Below, one piece after another: positions 33,726 to 41,057 of a stretch of DNA of 64,000 nucleotides (the first letter of the stretch is position 1; each line of letters begins with the position of its first letter). A model generated the notes under the pieces. That model was not told the origin of the DNA and did not search any database. It saw only the letters and a program-made list of their open reading frames with translations. This stretch comes from an uncultured Clostridia bacterium (GTDB taxonomy: Bacteria; Bacillota; Clostridia; Christensenellales; Aristaeellaceae). Position numbers and translations under genes: made by a program. Location of the stretch: the NCBI GenBank assembly GCA_937886445.1, contig CALGBY010000111.1, forward strand, positions 1-64,000. The letters are read 5' to 3'.

Positions 33726-35741
33726 TTACAGCTTCCTGACAAACAGGCAGCGGATCGCATTCAGCACTGCCAGAATCATCACGCCCACATCGGCAAAGAC
33801 AGCCAGATACATATTGGCAATTCCGAAAGCACCCAGTACCAGACAGGCAAGCTTCACTCCCATAGCCATGACGATGTTCTGATAAACGATTCTCAGGCAC
33901 TTTCCTGAAATCCTGATCGCCTTAACGATTTTCATAGGATCATCGTCCATCAGGACAATATCAGCTGCCTCGATCGCCGCATCTGACCCCATTGCGCCCA
34001 TTGCAATGCCGATATCAGCCCTGGACAGTGCGGGAGCGTCATTCACTCCGTCACCGACAAAAGCCAGCTTTGCTTTTCCGGTTTTCTCCTTCATAAGTTC
34101 TTCCACCTTGAACACTTTATCCGCCGGAAGCAGCTCGCTGAAGACCTGATCCAGGCCAAGAGAATCAGCGACCTGCTGTGCCGCCTTTTTTGCGTCTCCG
34201 GTCAGCATGACCGTTTTTTTCACACCCATATCCTTCAGTGCGGAGATGGCTTCCGCGGAACGGGGCTTCACAATATCGGAAATCACGATATGTCCCGCAT
34301 AAACACCATTGATCGCCAAGTGAATAATGGTTCCGGTATCATGACAGTCGATGTACGGGATGTTCAAACGATCCATCAGTTTATCATTGCCGGCAGCAAC
34401 TTCCATATCATCTACTTTTGCGATGACACCGTTCCCGCTTATTTCCTGCACATCACGGACACGGCTGCGATCCGGCTCTTTGCCGTAAGCCCGCTGTAAG
34501 CTCTTACTGATAGGATGTGATGAAGCACTCTCCGCCAGTGCGGCATATTCTATCAGCCTTTCCTCTTCGATCCTGTTATGGTGTATGCCATTTACTTCAA
34601 AAATGCCCTGAGTGAGCGTACCCGTCTTATCAAATACAACGATCCCGGTTTGAGAAAGTGCTTCAAGATAGTTGGAGCCCTTTACCAGCACCCCTTCTCT
34701 GCTTGCGCCGCCGATACCGGCAAAGAAGCTGAGGGGAATGCTGATAACCAGCGCACAGGGACAGCTGATGACAAGGAAGCTCAGTGCGCGATAGACCCAG
34801 GTGCTCCAATCAGCGCTGAGACCCATACCGATCATACGGATAAGCGGGGGCAGGATCGCCAGTGCCAAAGCGCTGTAACAAACCGCAGGCGTGTAGACTT
34901 TCGCAAATTTCGAAATAAAATCCTCAGATCTTGATTTTCTGGAACTTGCGTTTTCCACCAGATCAAGAATTTTGGAAACAGTGGATTCGCCGAATTTTTT
35001 TGTGGTTCGTATTTTCAGAACACCTGTCATATTGATGCAGCCGCTTATGATCCCGTCACCGGCTTTAACCTCCCGCGGAAGGCTTTCACCTGTCAATGCG
35101 GCGGTATTCAGACAGGAAATTCCCTCTGCTACCACACCGTCAATGGGTACTTTTTCACCCGGCTGTACCACGATCACGCTGCCTGCAGCAACCTCATCCG
35201 GATCGATCTTCTCTATGGATCCATCACGCTCTATGTTGGCATAATCCGGGCAGATATCCATCAAATCACTTATATTGCGGCGGCTTTTGCCTACAGCGTA
35301 GCTCTGGAACCACTCACCTACCTGATATAGCAGCATGACTGCAATGGCCTCCAGATAATCTCCGTTTTCGCATACCGCCAGGATCACAGCGCCTGCTGTG
35401 GCAACGGCCATCAGGAAGTTTTCATCAAAGACCCGCTTATTCAAAATGCCTTTTCCGGCTTTTTTCAAAATATCGTGACCTATGATAAAGTAATCCGCCA
35501 GATACAGCGCAAGGCGCACCCAACGCCCCGCAGAAGGAAACAGATATCCGTCAAGCCTTGCAAAGGTTTCCGCCTTGAGAAATTGAAGCCCCAGCAGAAC
35601 AGCAGCGGAAATGAAAATACGGATCAGCATCGTTCTTTGCTTCGCGGTCATACCATCCCTGCGTCTGCCGATCACAAGAAGAAACAGAGCATCTGTTAAA
35701 AGAACAGCGGAAAGCATTATGTTTACAATGATCTCCTGCAT
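33726..35741 (-). CDS. Heavy-metal P1B-type ATPase (Zn/Cd/Pb exporter, ZntA/CadA-like)
   Basis: A 671-residue metal pump. The membrane metal site is CPC (Cys327-Pro-Cys329), the phosphorylated residue is Asp371 in DKTGTLT, and SSHPIS and GDGVNDAP are present. CPC with this pattern suits Zn2+/Cd2+/Pb2+ export (group P1B-2); Cu+ is less likely because the flanking helices lack the Cu-type residues. There is no N-terminal HMA domain: that domain is encoded separately just upstream at 35828-36046. ATG 35741 has AAAGGAG 7 bases ahead; the TTG at 35747 does not. It is transcribed with the HMA gene and under the ArsR-type operator. Confidence 0.9.
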   Translation of the reverse strand: MQEIIVNIMLSAVLLTDALFLLVIGRRRDGMTAKQRTMLIRIFISAAVLLGLQFLKAETFARLDGYLFPSAGRWVRLALYLADYFIIGHDILKKAGKGILNKRVFDENFLMAVATAGAVILAVCENGDYLEAIAVMLLYQVGEWFQSYAVGKSRRNISDLMDICPDYANIERDGSIEKIDPDEVAAGSVIVVQPGEKVPIDGVVAEGISCLNTAALTGESLPREVKAGDGIISGCINMTGVLKIRTTKKFGESTVSKILDLVENASSRKSRSEDFISKFAKVYTPAVCYSALALAILPPLIRMIGMGLSADWSTWVYRALSFLVISCPCALVISIPLSFFAGIGGASREGVLVKGSNYLEALSQTGIVVFDKTGTLTQGIFEVNGIHHNRIEEERLIEYAALAESASSHPISKSLQRAYGKEPDRSRVRDVQEISGNGVIAKVDDMEVAAGNDKLMDRLNIPYIDCHDTGTIIHLAINGVYAGHIVISDIVKPRSAEAISALKDMGVKKTVMLTGDAKKAAQQVADSLGLDQVFSELLPADKVFKVEELMKEKTGKAKLAFVGDGVNDAPALSRADIGIAMGAMGSDAAIEAADIVLMDDDPMKIVKAIRISGKCLRIVYQNIVMAMGVKLACLVLGAFGIANMYLAVFADVGVMILAVLNAIRCLFVRKL

Positions 35742-35827
35742 TTGCAAACTCCTTTCAATACCGACTTGATCAGGAACACCCGGAAGGTGTTTTATGAAGG
35801 CATCCTTTCCTGTCGAAGCGGTTTCTG

Positions 35828-36046
35828 TTACAGAAAAATTTCGCAGTCAGGCTCAACCTTCTTACAGGCAGCCAAAACATTCTGCATAACAGTCTTCGGA
35901 TCTTGCCCCGCCGCAAACTCCACGATCATCTTCTGCGTCATGAAGTTAACAGTCGCATGCTTGACACCGGCGCTCTTGAGAGCTGCGTCCTCCATCAGGT
36001 TCGCACAGTTGGCACAGTCCACTTCGATTTTGTAAGTCATTTTCAT
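35828..36046 (-). CDS. Small heavy-metal-associated (HMA) domain protein, metallochaperone
   Basis: A 72-residue single HMA domain with DCANCANLMED; Cys11 and Cys14 bind metal, and the acidic residue after the motif is typical of Zn/Cd-type HMA domains. It is likely to deliver metal to the ATPase whose own N-terminal HMA domain is missing. ATG 36046 has GGAGGAA 8 bases upstream; a TTG at 36064 overlaps that site. First gene of the operon, 86 bases before the ATPase. Confidence 0.88.
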   Translation of the reverse strand: MKMTYKIEVDCANCANLMEDAALKSAGVKHATVNFMTQKMIVEFAAGQDPKTVMQNVLAACKKVEPDCEIFL

Positions 36047-36069
36047 AAATGAATTCCTCCTCAAAAGTT

Positions 36070-36093
36070 ACGATTAATCAATTGATTAATCGT
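36070..36093. promoter_or_regulatory. 24-bp perfect palindromic operator (ArsR/SmtB type)
   Basis: The half-site ACGATTAATCAA is followed directly by its reverse complement. It lies just downstream of the minus-strand -10 and covers the plus-strand -35, so bound repressor would block both directions. Size and shape match 12-2-12-like operators of ArsR/SmtB metal sensors. Confidence 0.82.
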
Positions 36094-36131
36094 TACACCT
36101 GCAGTATAATGAATTCAGCGCAAAAAATCAA
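36082..36131. promoter_or_regulatory. Divergent overlapping promoters of the metal-resistance locus
   Basis: Plus: TTGATT (36082-36087), 17 bases, TATAAT (36105-36110), driving the regulator gene. Minus: TTGATT (36131-36126), 17 bases, TATACT (36108-36103), driving the HMA and ATPase genes. The two -10 boxes overlap by four bases. Confidence 0.8.
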
Positions 36132-36200
36132 TTTCTATGCGCCGTTCCATTCTGAAAAGGCGAAAATTATTTCCAAAATGGTGAAAGTGGAGGAAAAGCC

Positions 36201-37001
36201 ATGTCGATCAAAGAATTACCCCATGATCACGGAGAGAAAATATCGATTCTGGAACAGCTTCAGTTATCGGGGGATTTTCACATCGCAGCAGAAATATTCA
36301 AACAGCTCGGAGATACAACACGGATCCGTATTTTCTGGCTACTTTGCCACTGCGAAGAATGTGTCATCAATATCGCTGCCATTCTGGGTATCTCAAGTCC
36401 GGCAGCAGCCCATCATCTTCGGCCGTTGCGGGATAATGGCCTGATCGTCAGCCGCCGTGAGGGTAAGGAAGTGTACTACAAGGCAGCGGATACGCCCCTG
36501 GGCAAGCTTGCCCACCGGATGATCGAGCAGGTGATGGAGATAGCCTGTCCGAAGTCATCGGTCGCCCCGCTGTCTCATCACGGATCAGAGATGAAATATC
36601 AAAATGATCCGCCGGCATATCAGGAACAGACCGAAATGATCCGCCGGATCCATACGCAGCTCACAGAACACCTTGATCAGAGGTTTACGATCGAATCACT
36701 GGCAAAACAGTATCTGATCAACCCGACAACGCTGAAATCCATGTTCAAGTCCGTTTATGGAGCATCCATTGCCGCCCACATCAGGGAACACCGGATGATG
36801 GAAGCCGCAAGGCTGCTTCGTGAAACGGATATGAGAATTGCTGAGATCGCCCGTCGTGTAGGATATGACAGTCAGAGCAGATTTTCGACTGCTTTCAAAG
36901 AGGCCTATCAGATCCTGCCCACGGCATACCGGAAGAAGCATTTGCTGATGCAAGTATTCAAGCCGGAGCCTGCAGAACAGAGCATTCAAGCAAAGAAATA
37001 A
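36201..37001 (+). CDS. Fused ArsR-type metal sensor and AraC-type DNA-binding regulator
   Basis: A 266-residue protein. Residues 28-115 are an ArsR/SmtB winged helix with Cys49, Cys51 and Cys54 at the start of helix 3 (CHCEEC), close to the CadC/ArsR metal site. HDHGE at 8-12 may add ligands. Residues 143-247 are a complete AraC-type pair of helix-turn-helix motifs (about 163-183 and 213-235). ArsR sensors are normally 90-120 residues and repress until metal binds; AraC domains usually activate. Carrying both is unusual. It is divergent from the HMA/ATPase operon and shares its operator, so autoregulation is very likely. GGAGGAA precedes the ATG. Confidence 0.88.
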   Translation: MSIKELPHDHGEKISILEQLQLSGDFHIAAEIFKQLGDTTRIRIFWLLCHCEECVINIAAILGISSPAAAHHLRPLRDNGLIVSRREGKEVYYKAADTPLGKLAHRMIEQVMEIACPKSSVAPLSHHGSEMKYQNDPPAYQEQTEMIRRIHTQLTEHLDQRFTIESLAKQYLINPTTLKSMFKSVYGASIAAHIREHRMMEAARLLRETDMRIAEIARRVGYDSQSRFSTAFKEAYQILPTAYRKKHLLMQVFKPEPAEQSIQAKK

Positions 37002-37097
37002 CGATAGAAAATGAAAATCGGCTGGGATCAGGATCAATGCCTGCGCGCCGCGGCTCCCGAACAGCCTGCCGGTACCGCAGCCGAAGGTTTTTGTGAA

Positions 37098-37142
37098 AAA
37101 AAACCGGCGTCATACGGTTTTTCCCGTACGCACCGGTTTTTT
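37098..37142. terminator. Bidirectional terminator between regulator gene and nrdR
   Basis: AAACCGG and CCGGTTT form the base and TACGG / CCGTA the top of an imperfect hairpin. T runs follow on both strands (six on plus, eight on minus). It ends the long minus-strand aro-polA-nrdR run. Confidence 0.8.
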
Positions 37143-37151
37143 CAATTTTCT

Positions 37152-37631
37152 TTATTCCTTCTCCTGTGCTGCCGGCACCTTATCAGTGATCATCCGGTTC
37201 AGCTCATTCATAAAGGTGGGGATATCGGTAAACTGACGGTAAACAGAAGCGAAGCGCACATACGCCACCTCATCCAGCCTGCGCAGCTCCTCCATCACCA
37301 TTTCGCCGATCTGCCTGGTGGTGATCTCGTTCTGCAGGTTATTGGAGGCCGTCTGCTCAATATTGTTCACGATCCGGTCGATCTCAGAAGCGGATACAGG
37401 GCGCTTATGGCAGGCGGCGATGATGCCGAGGCGCAGCTTCTGCGGGTCAAACAATTCCCGGGAATGATCCTTTTTGATCACAAGCAGTTCCGGGGCCTCG
37501 ATCTTTTCGTAGGTGGTAAAGCGGCGTCCGCACTGTACGCACTCGCGGCGGCGGCGGATGGAATTTCCGTCATCGGTGGGGCGTGAATCGATCACACGGC
37601 TCTCAACACAGCTGCAAAACTGGCATCTCAT
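37152..37631 (-). CDS. nrdR: Transcriptional repressor NrdR
   Basis: A 159-residue repressor of ribonucleotide reductase genes. A zinc ribbon uses Cys3, Cys6, Cys31 and Cys34 with the RRRREC basic stretch, followed by an ATP-cone domain (49-139) that senses ATP/dATP. Length and motifs are canonical. AAAGGAGAAG precedes the ATG. It is the last gene of the run, 51 bases after the binding-protein gene. Confidence 0.96.
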   Translation of the reverse strand: MRCQFCSCVESRVIDSRPTDDGNSIRRRRECVQCGRRFTTYEKIEAPELLVIKKDHSRELFDPQKLRLGIIAACHKRPVSASEIDRIVNNIEQTASNNLQNEITTRQIGEMVMEELRRLDEVAYVRFASVYRQFTDIPTFMNELNRMITDKVPAAQEKE

Positions 37632-37682
37632 GTTTCTTCTCCTTTTTTTCGTGATTTTTCATGATCAATCGTTACTCATCTG

Positions 37683-39230
37683 TTATCTGGGCTGGGCGTC
37701 CTCCAGCCCGCGCAGTACATCCGGCTCACGCACATCCTGAACGGTAAAGAACAGTGAGCGGGTCAGCACAGCGCCCGTGCGCCAGTAGAGGCAGACAAAG
37801 GGGCAGTCCTTTTCAAAAAGATCCTGTATATCATAAAGCGCCTGCTGGTAGCTTCCCTTATCTCCGGCCTTTCTCAGCACGGAGAAAAGGTTATCCATAT
37901 CTCTGCTGCGGTAGGCCATAAAATTGCACACATTGCCGATCATCAGCAGAAAGCCGGGATCCGGCACCGTATCCATCTGAAAAGCGCACAGGCACAGGTC
38001 GTAACTGCGCTTTTCCAGCTTGACCTTCGCGTCGGAATAAGTCATCGTTGTAACATCCGCGTTGATCCCGATGGCGTTCAGATCATCCGAGATCATATTG
38101 GCCGCCTGAATGCGCACGGAATTTTCCTGTTCCTCATACACATAGATACGAAGCTTCAGGTTGCGTTTTTTGCCGTCCTTCAGGATATCCAGCACACCGT
38201 CGCCGTCCGTGTCGCTCCAGCCCTTATCGGCAAGGATCTGCGCAGCCTTTTCCGGATCGTAGGTATACGCTTCTCCTTCTTTATAGGTCCATGTGCCCGG
38301 GATCATCGGGGTATCGGTACGCACCACCATATCTGTATACACCGTGGCGGCGATATTGTCGATATCGATCGCATAACGGATGGCCTGACGGATCTCCGGA
38401 TCCTCCAGCGGGTAGGACTGATGATTCATCATCAGCACCTCCAGTTGCTGTGTGCGGTAGGGCACATTCAGGCTGGAGTTGCCGCCGCGGTACTGAGCCG
38501 CTGTGGCGCTGCGCGTCACGATGGCGTCCACCTGCTTGTATTCGTAGGCGGAAAGCAGATCCCGGTTGGTGGTATAGAACAGGAAATTCAGTTCCTTATA
38601 GCCGGCGCGTCCGTCCCAATAGTATTCATAGGCGCTGAGCAGCAGTTCCTGCCCCGGGTTGAACTGCGTCACCTCGTACGGTCCCGTTCCGGAAGGCTGC
38701 ACGGCGTTCACCTCGTCCGCCTTCAGCACGGGAAACACCAGTGAATAAAGCAGGCCGTAGCAGGGGCGTGAGGCATTGATCACAAAGTGCAGCCTGTCAT
38801 TGGCTGAAGCGCTTTTCACCAGATATTTCAGCCCCATATACTGCCCTTCACCGCTTTCCGCGAGAAGCAGGATCTGATCTATCGTGGCCACCACATCCTG
38901 TGCGGTCAGCGGAGTGCCGTCATGAAAGGTGATGCCGTCCCGCAAAGTGAACAGCCAGGTTTTTCCGTCATCGGAGCGCTCCCATTCCCTGACAAGACAG
39001 GGCTCGGGATCATAATGATCATTGATCTCAAAAAGCGGTTCATAGATCAGCGAGGTAACGCTGATCATTTCCCGTTCTACGGGGATCAGCGGGTTAAGGT
39101 ATACCGTAGTGACCGATTTTACGCCGATGGTCATCGATGCCTCCTCGGCGAAAGCGCCGCATACGGAAAGCGCCATCACAAGCGCCGCGATCAGCGCGCT
39201 AATCCTGATAGTACGGCCGGTAGAAGTCAT
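37683..39230 (-). CDS. Peptide/nickel-type extracellular binding protein (SBP family 5), orphan
   Basis: A 515-residue exported binding protein (signal peptide about 1-28, ending AFA-EE). It has family-5 hallmarks: LVREWERSDDGKTWxFTLRDGITFHDGTPLTAQDVV near 79-115 in outline and YDPEKAAQILADKGW near 330. OppA-like proteins bind oligopeptides, dipeptides or nickel chelates. No permease or ATPase gene is near, so it may serve a distant transporter or act as a sensor. It starts 32 bases inside the end of the transglycosylase gene with GGAGGG ahead, which ties its expression to a cell-wall enzyme and could suggest muropeptide recycling. That last point is inference. Confidence 0.85.
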   Translation of the reverse strand: MTSTGRTIRISALIAALVMALSVCGAFAEEASMTIGVKSVTTVYLNPLIPVEREMISVTSLIYEPLFEINDHYDPEPCLVREWERSDDGKTWLFTLRDGITFHDGTPLTAQDVVATIDQILLLAESGEGQYMGLKYLVKSASANDRLHFVINASRPCYGLLYSLVFPVLKADEVNAVQPSGTGPYEVTQFNPGQELLLSAYEYYWDGRAGYKELNFLFYTTNRDLLSAYEYKQVDAIVTRSATAAQYRGGNSSLNVPYRTQQLEVLMMNHQSYPLEDPEIRQAIRYAIDIDNIAATVYTDMVVRTDTPMIPGTWTYKEGEAYTYDPEKAAQILADKGWSDTDGDGVLDILKDGKKRNLKLRIYVYEEQENSVRIQAANMISDDLNAIGINADVTTMTYSDAKVKLEKRSYDLCLCAFQMDTVPDPGFLLMIGNVCNFMAYRSRDMDNLFSVLRKAGDKGSYQQALYDIQDLFEKDCPFVCLYWRTGAVLTRSLFFTVQDVREPDVLRGLEDAQPR

Positions 39231-40461
39231 AGCCCTCCTTCACCCCCTTTACAAAATCGCGGGTATTATCATCCGGTATACTTTCGGCAGAAAATACCCG
39301 GCCCGCTTTTTCGGCTTCTTTGATCCATTGATCGCACATTTCCGTTCCGGCCCAGTAGGCGCAAAGTGCCCGGTCCCGGTCTCCTCCGTAGCGGGAAAGC
39401 AGTTCTCCCAGCACCCTGCAGCCCGTGCTGATATTGAGATCGGGCTGCAGAAACTGCGAAGCATCCTGCTTTTGATCCGTTCCCGCCTGCAACAGGGTCA
39501 CCTGCATCAGGCCGTACCGGTCCGCCGTGAAGGGATCGCTCCCGGATGCGCCGCGGCTGGTATTGTGAGCAGCCATACCCGCATCATACGCGCTCGAATA
39601 CATGATCACCGCCGCCGTCAGCGCGGACGGAACACCGCACGCCGCCGAATACGCGCGGATCTCGTTTTCATACAGCAGATTATAGATACGGTTGGTATAC
39701 ACGGCATAATCGTTCATCACCTTTCTGGCGTAGGAACGGGTGTCCTGCATCGGGATCTGATCGATCGTAAGCGTTTTTCCGTCCGAGGAATACTTTTTCA
39801 CCCAGTTCTGTACATTCCCCTGCCCCGCGTGATAGGCGCAGATGATGAGAAGCAGATCATCACCGAAATAATATCTGCTGAGCCATGAAAGATGGGAACA
39901 GCCCAGACGGATGTTCGTACCGGCGTCAAACAGCATATCCTCTGAAAAATCCTTAAGGCCCACCCGCTTCGCGGCATCCTTGGCCGCTGCCGGCATCAGC
40001 TGCATCAGCCCTCTCGCGCCCACGCGGCTCACGGCGTTTTTATCATAGCTGCTCTCGTTTTTGATGATCGCGGCGATATACCCGTACGGCAGGCCGGATT
40101 CACTTCCGTAGCGGAACACATAGGAGGAGTAGCCGCGTCCGTAGCCTCTCAGCAGTTCCTTTCCCGCGGGCACGGTCCCGAACCTTTCCTTTTCGGGGAT
40201 CAGCAGAGATACCAGTATCGCCGCGATGAGCAGCACCGCGGCCGCGATGACCGCCTTGCCGCTCCCGGTCAGCTTTGATTTTTTCCGGTGTCTGGCGGCG
40301 CGTCTTCCGGTGTACTGAGCGGCGGTATTCGTGCCCGCGGCGCTTTGCGTATACGCGCCCTCTCCGGCGGCATATCTTCCGGAATAGTCCCGTGAGGGAA
40401 GCGGACGCGCGTCAGGCGCGTTATTGATGTATCCCCCGTTGTTGTTCTGATCCGGCTGCAT
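39199..40461 (-). CDS. Membrane-anchored lytic transglycosylase with a second, degenerate SLT domain
   Basis: A 420-residue protein: polar head (1-60), one membrane helix (about 68-88), then two SLT/lysozyme-like domains. The first keeps the catalytic Glu136 in KNESSYD and GLMQLMP (151-157), and AYHAGQGNV follows. The second (about 275-405) still shows AYD, YGLMQVT and AYWAG, but the position of the glutamate is Ser289, so it should be inactive and may only bind glycan. SLT enzymes cleave peptidoglycan to anhydro-muropeptides. The type II topology places both domains outside. The gene lies between coaE and a binding-protein gene. Confidence 0.88.
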   Translation of the reverse strand: MQPDQNNNGGYINNAPDARPLPSRDYSGRYAAGEGAYTQSAAGTNTAAQYTGRRAARHRKKSKLTGSGKAVIAAAVLLIAAILVSLLIPEKERFGTVPAGKELLRGYGRGYSSYVFRYGSESGLPYGYIAAIIKNESSYDKNAVSRVGARGLMQLMPAAAKDAAKRVGLKDFSEDMLFDAGTNIRLGCSHLSWLSRYYFGDDLLLIICAYHAGQGNVQNWVKKYSSDGKTLTIDQIPMQDTRSYARKVMNDYAVYTNRIYNLLYENEIRAYSAACGVPSALTAAVIMYSSAYDAGMAAHNTSRGASGSDPFTADRYGLMQVTLLQAGTDQKQDASQFLQPDLNISTGCRVLGELLSRYGGDRDRALCAYWAGTEMCDQWIKEAEKAGRVFSAESIPDDNTRDFVKGVKEGYDFYRPYYQD

Positions 40462-40463
40462 GT

Positions 40464-41057
40464 TTACTCCTTATGTTTCTCAATGGTCCCGCGCCACAGG
40501 CTGAGCACTGCGCGCGCGCTTTCTTCCTTTGTGCCGGAGGTGCGTATCACCCGGTCCGCCCGCCTTGCCTTTTCAAGGGCGGGCATCTGGCTGCGGATAC
40601 GCTCAAGCGCCTGCGCGCGCTTAACATTATCCCTTTTCATCACGCGCTTTACCTGTTCTTTCTGCGGGATATAGGCGCACCATACCTCATCGCATTCCTT
40701 TTCAAGCCCGCACTCATAAAGCAGCGGCGCTTCCAGTACGCAGACTCCTTCATGAGACGAAAGGCGTTTCCCGATCTCCTCAAAGATCATCGGATGCAGG
40801 ATCGCGTTAAGCTTATCAAGCTTCTCACCGTCTGAAAATACGATGTCCGCAAGCGCTCTGCGGTCCAGCTCCTCTCCGCGGAACACGCCGTCCCCGAAGG
40901 CTTCACGGATCATCGGCAGCGCCCTTCCGCCGGCAGCGGTCAGCTCGTGCGAGATCTCGTCCGCGTCCGCGATGAACGCGCCCTCGGCACGCAGCGCACG
41001 GGACAGATTGCTCTTTCCGCAGGCAATACCTCCGGTAAGGCCGATCACATACTTCAT
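40464..41057 (-). CDS. coaE: Dephospho-CoA kinase
   Basis: A 197-residue P-loop kinase that finishes coenzyme A by phosphorylating the 3'-OH of dephospho-CoA. P-loop GLTGGIACGKS (6-16), DADEISHEL and the LEAPLLYE substrate segment are present. Normal length. The start overlaps the stop of polA (ATGA), a common gene pair in Bacillota. Confidence 0.95.
   Translation of the reverse strand: MKYVIGLTGGIACGKSNLSRALRAEGAFIADADEISHELTAAGGRALPMIREAFGDGVFRGEELDRRALADIVFSDGEKLDKLNAILHPMIFEEIGKRLSSHEGVCVLEAPLLYECGLEKECDEVWCAYIPQKEQVKRVMKRDNVKRAQALERIRSQMPALEKARRADRVIRTSGTKEESARAVLSLWRGTIEKHKE

Noticed and set aside
33426..33908. Possible small genes in the spacer before the P-ATPase terminator
   Set aside because: Frames on both strands lack ribosome sites and recognisable content, and they overlap the end of the ATPase gene.
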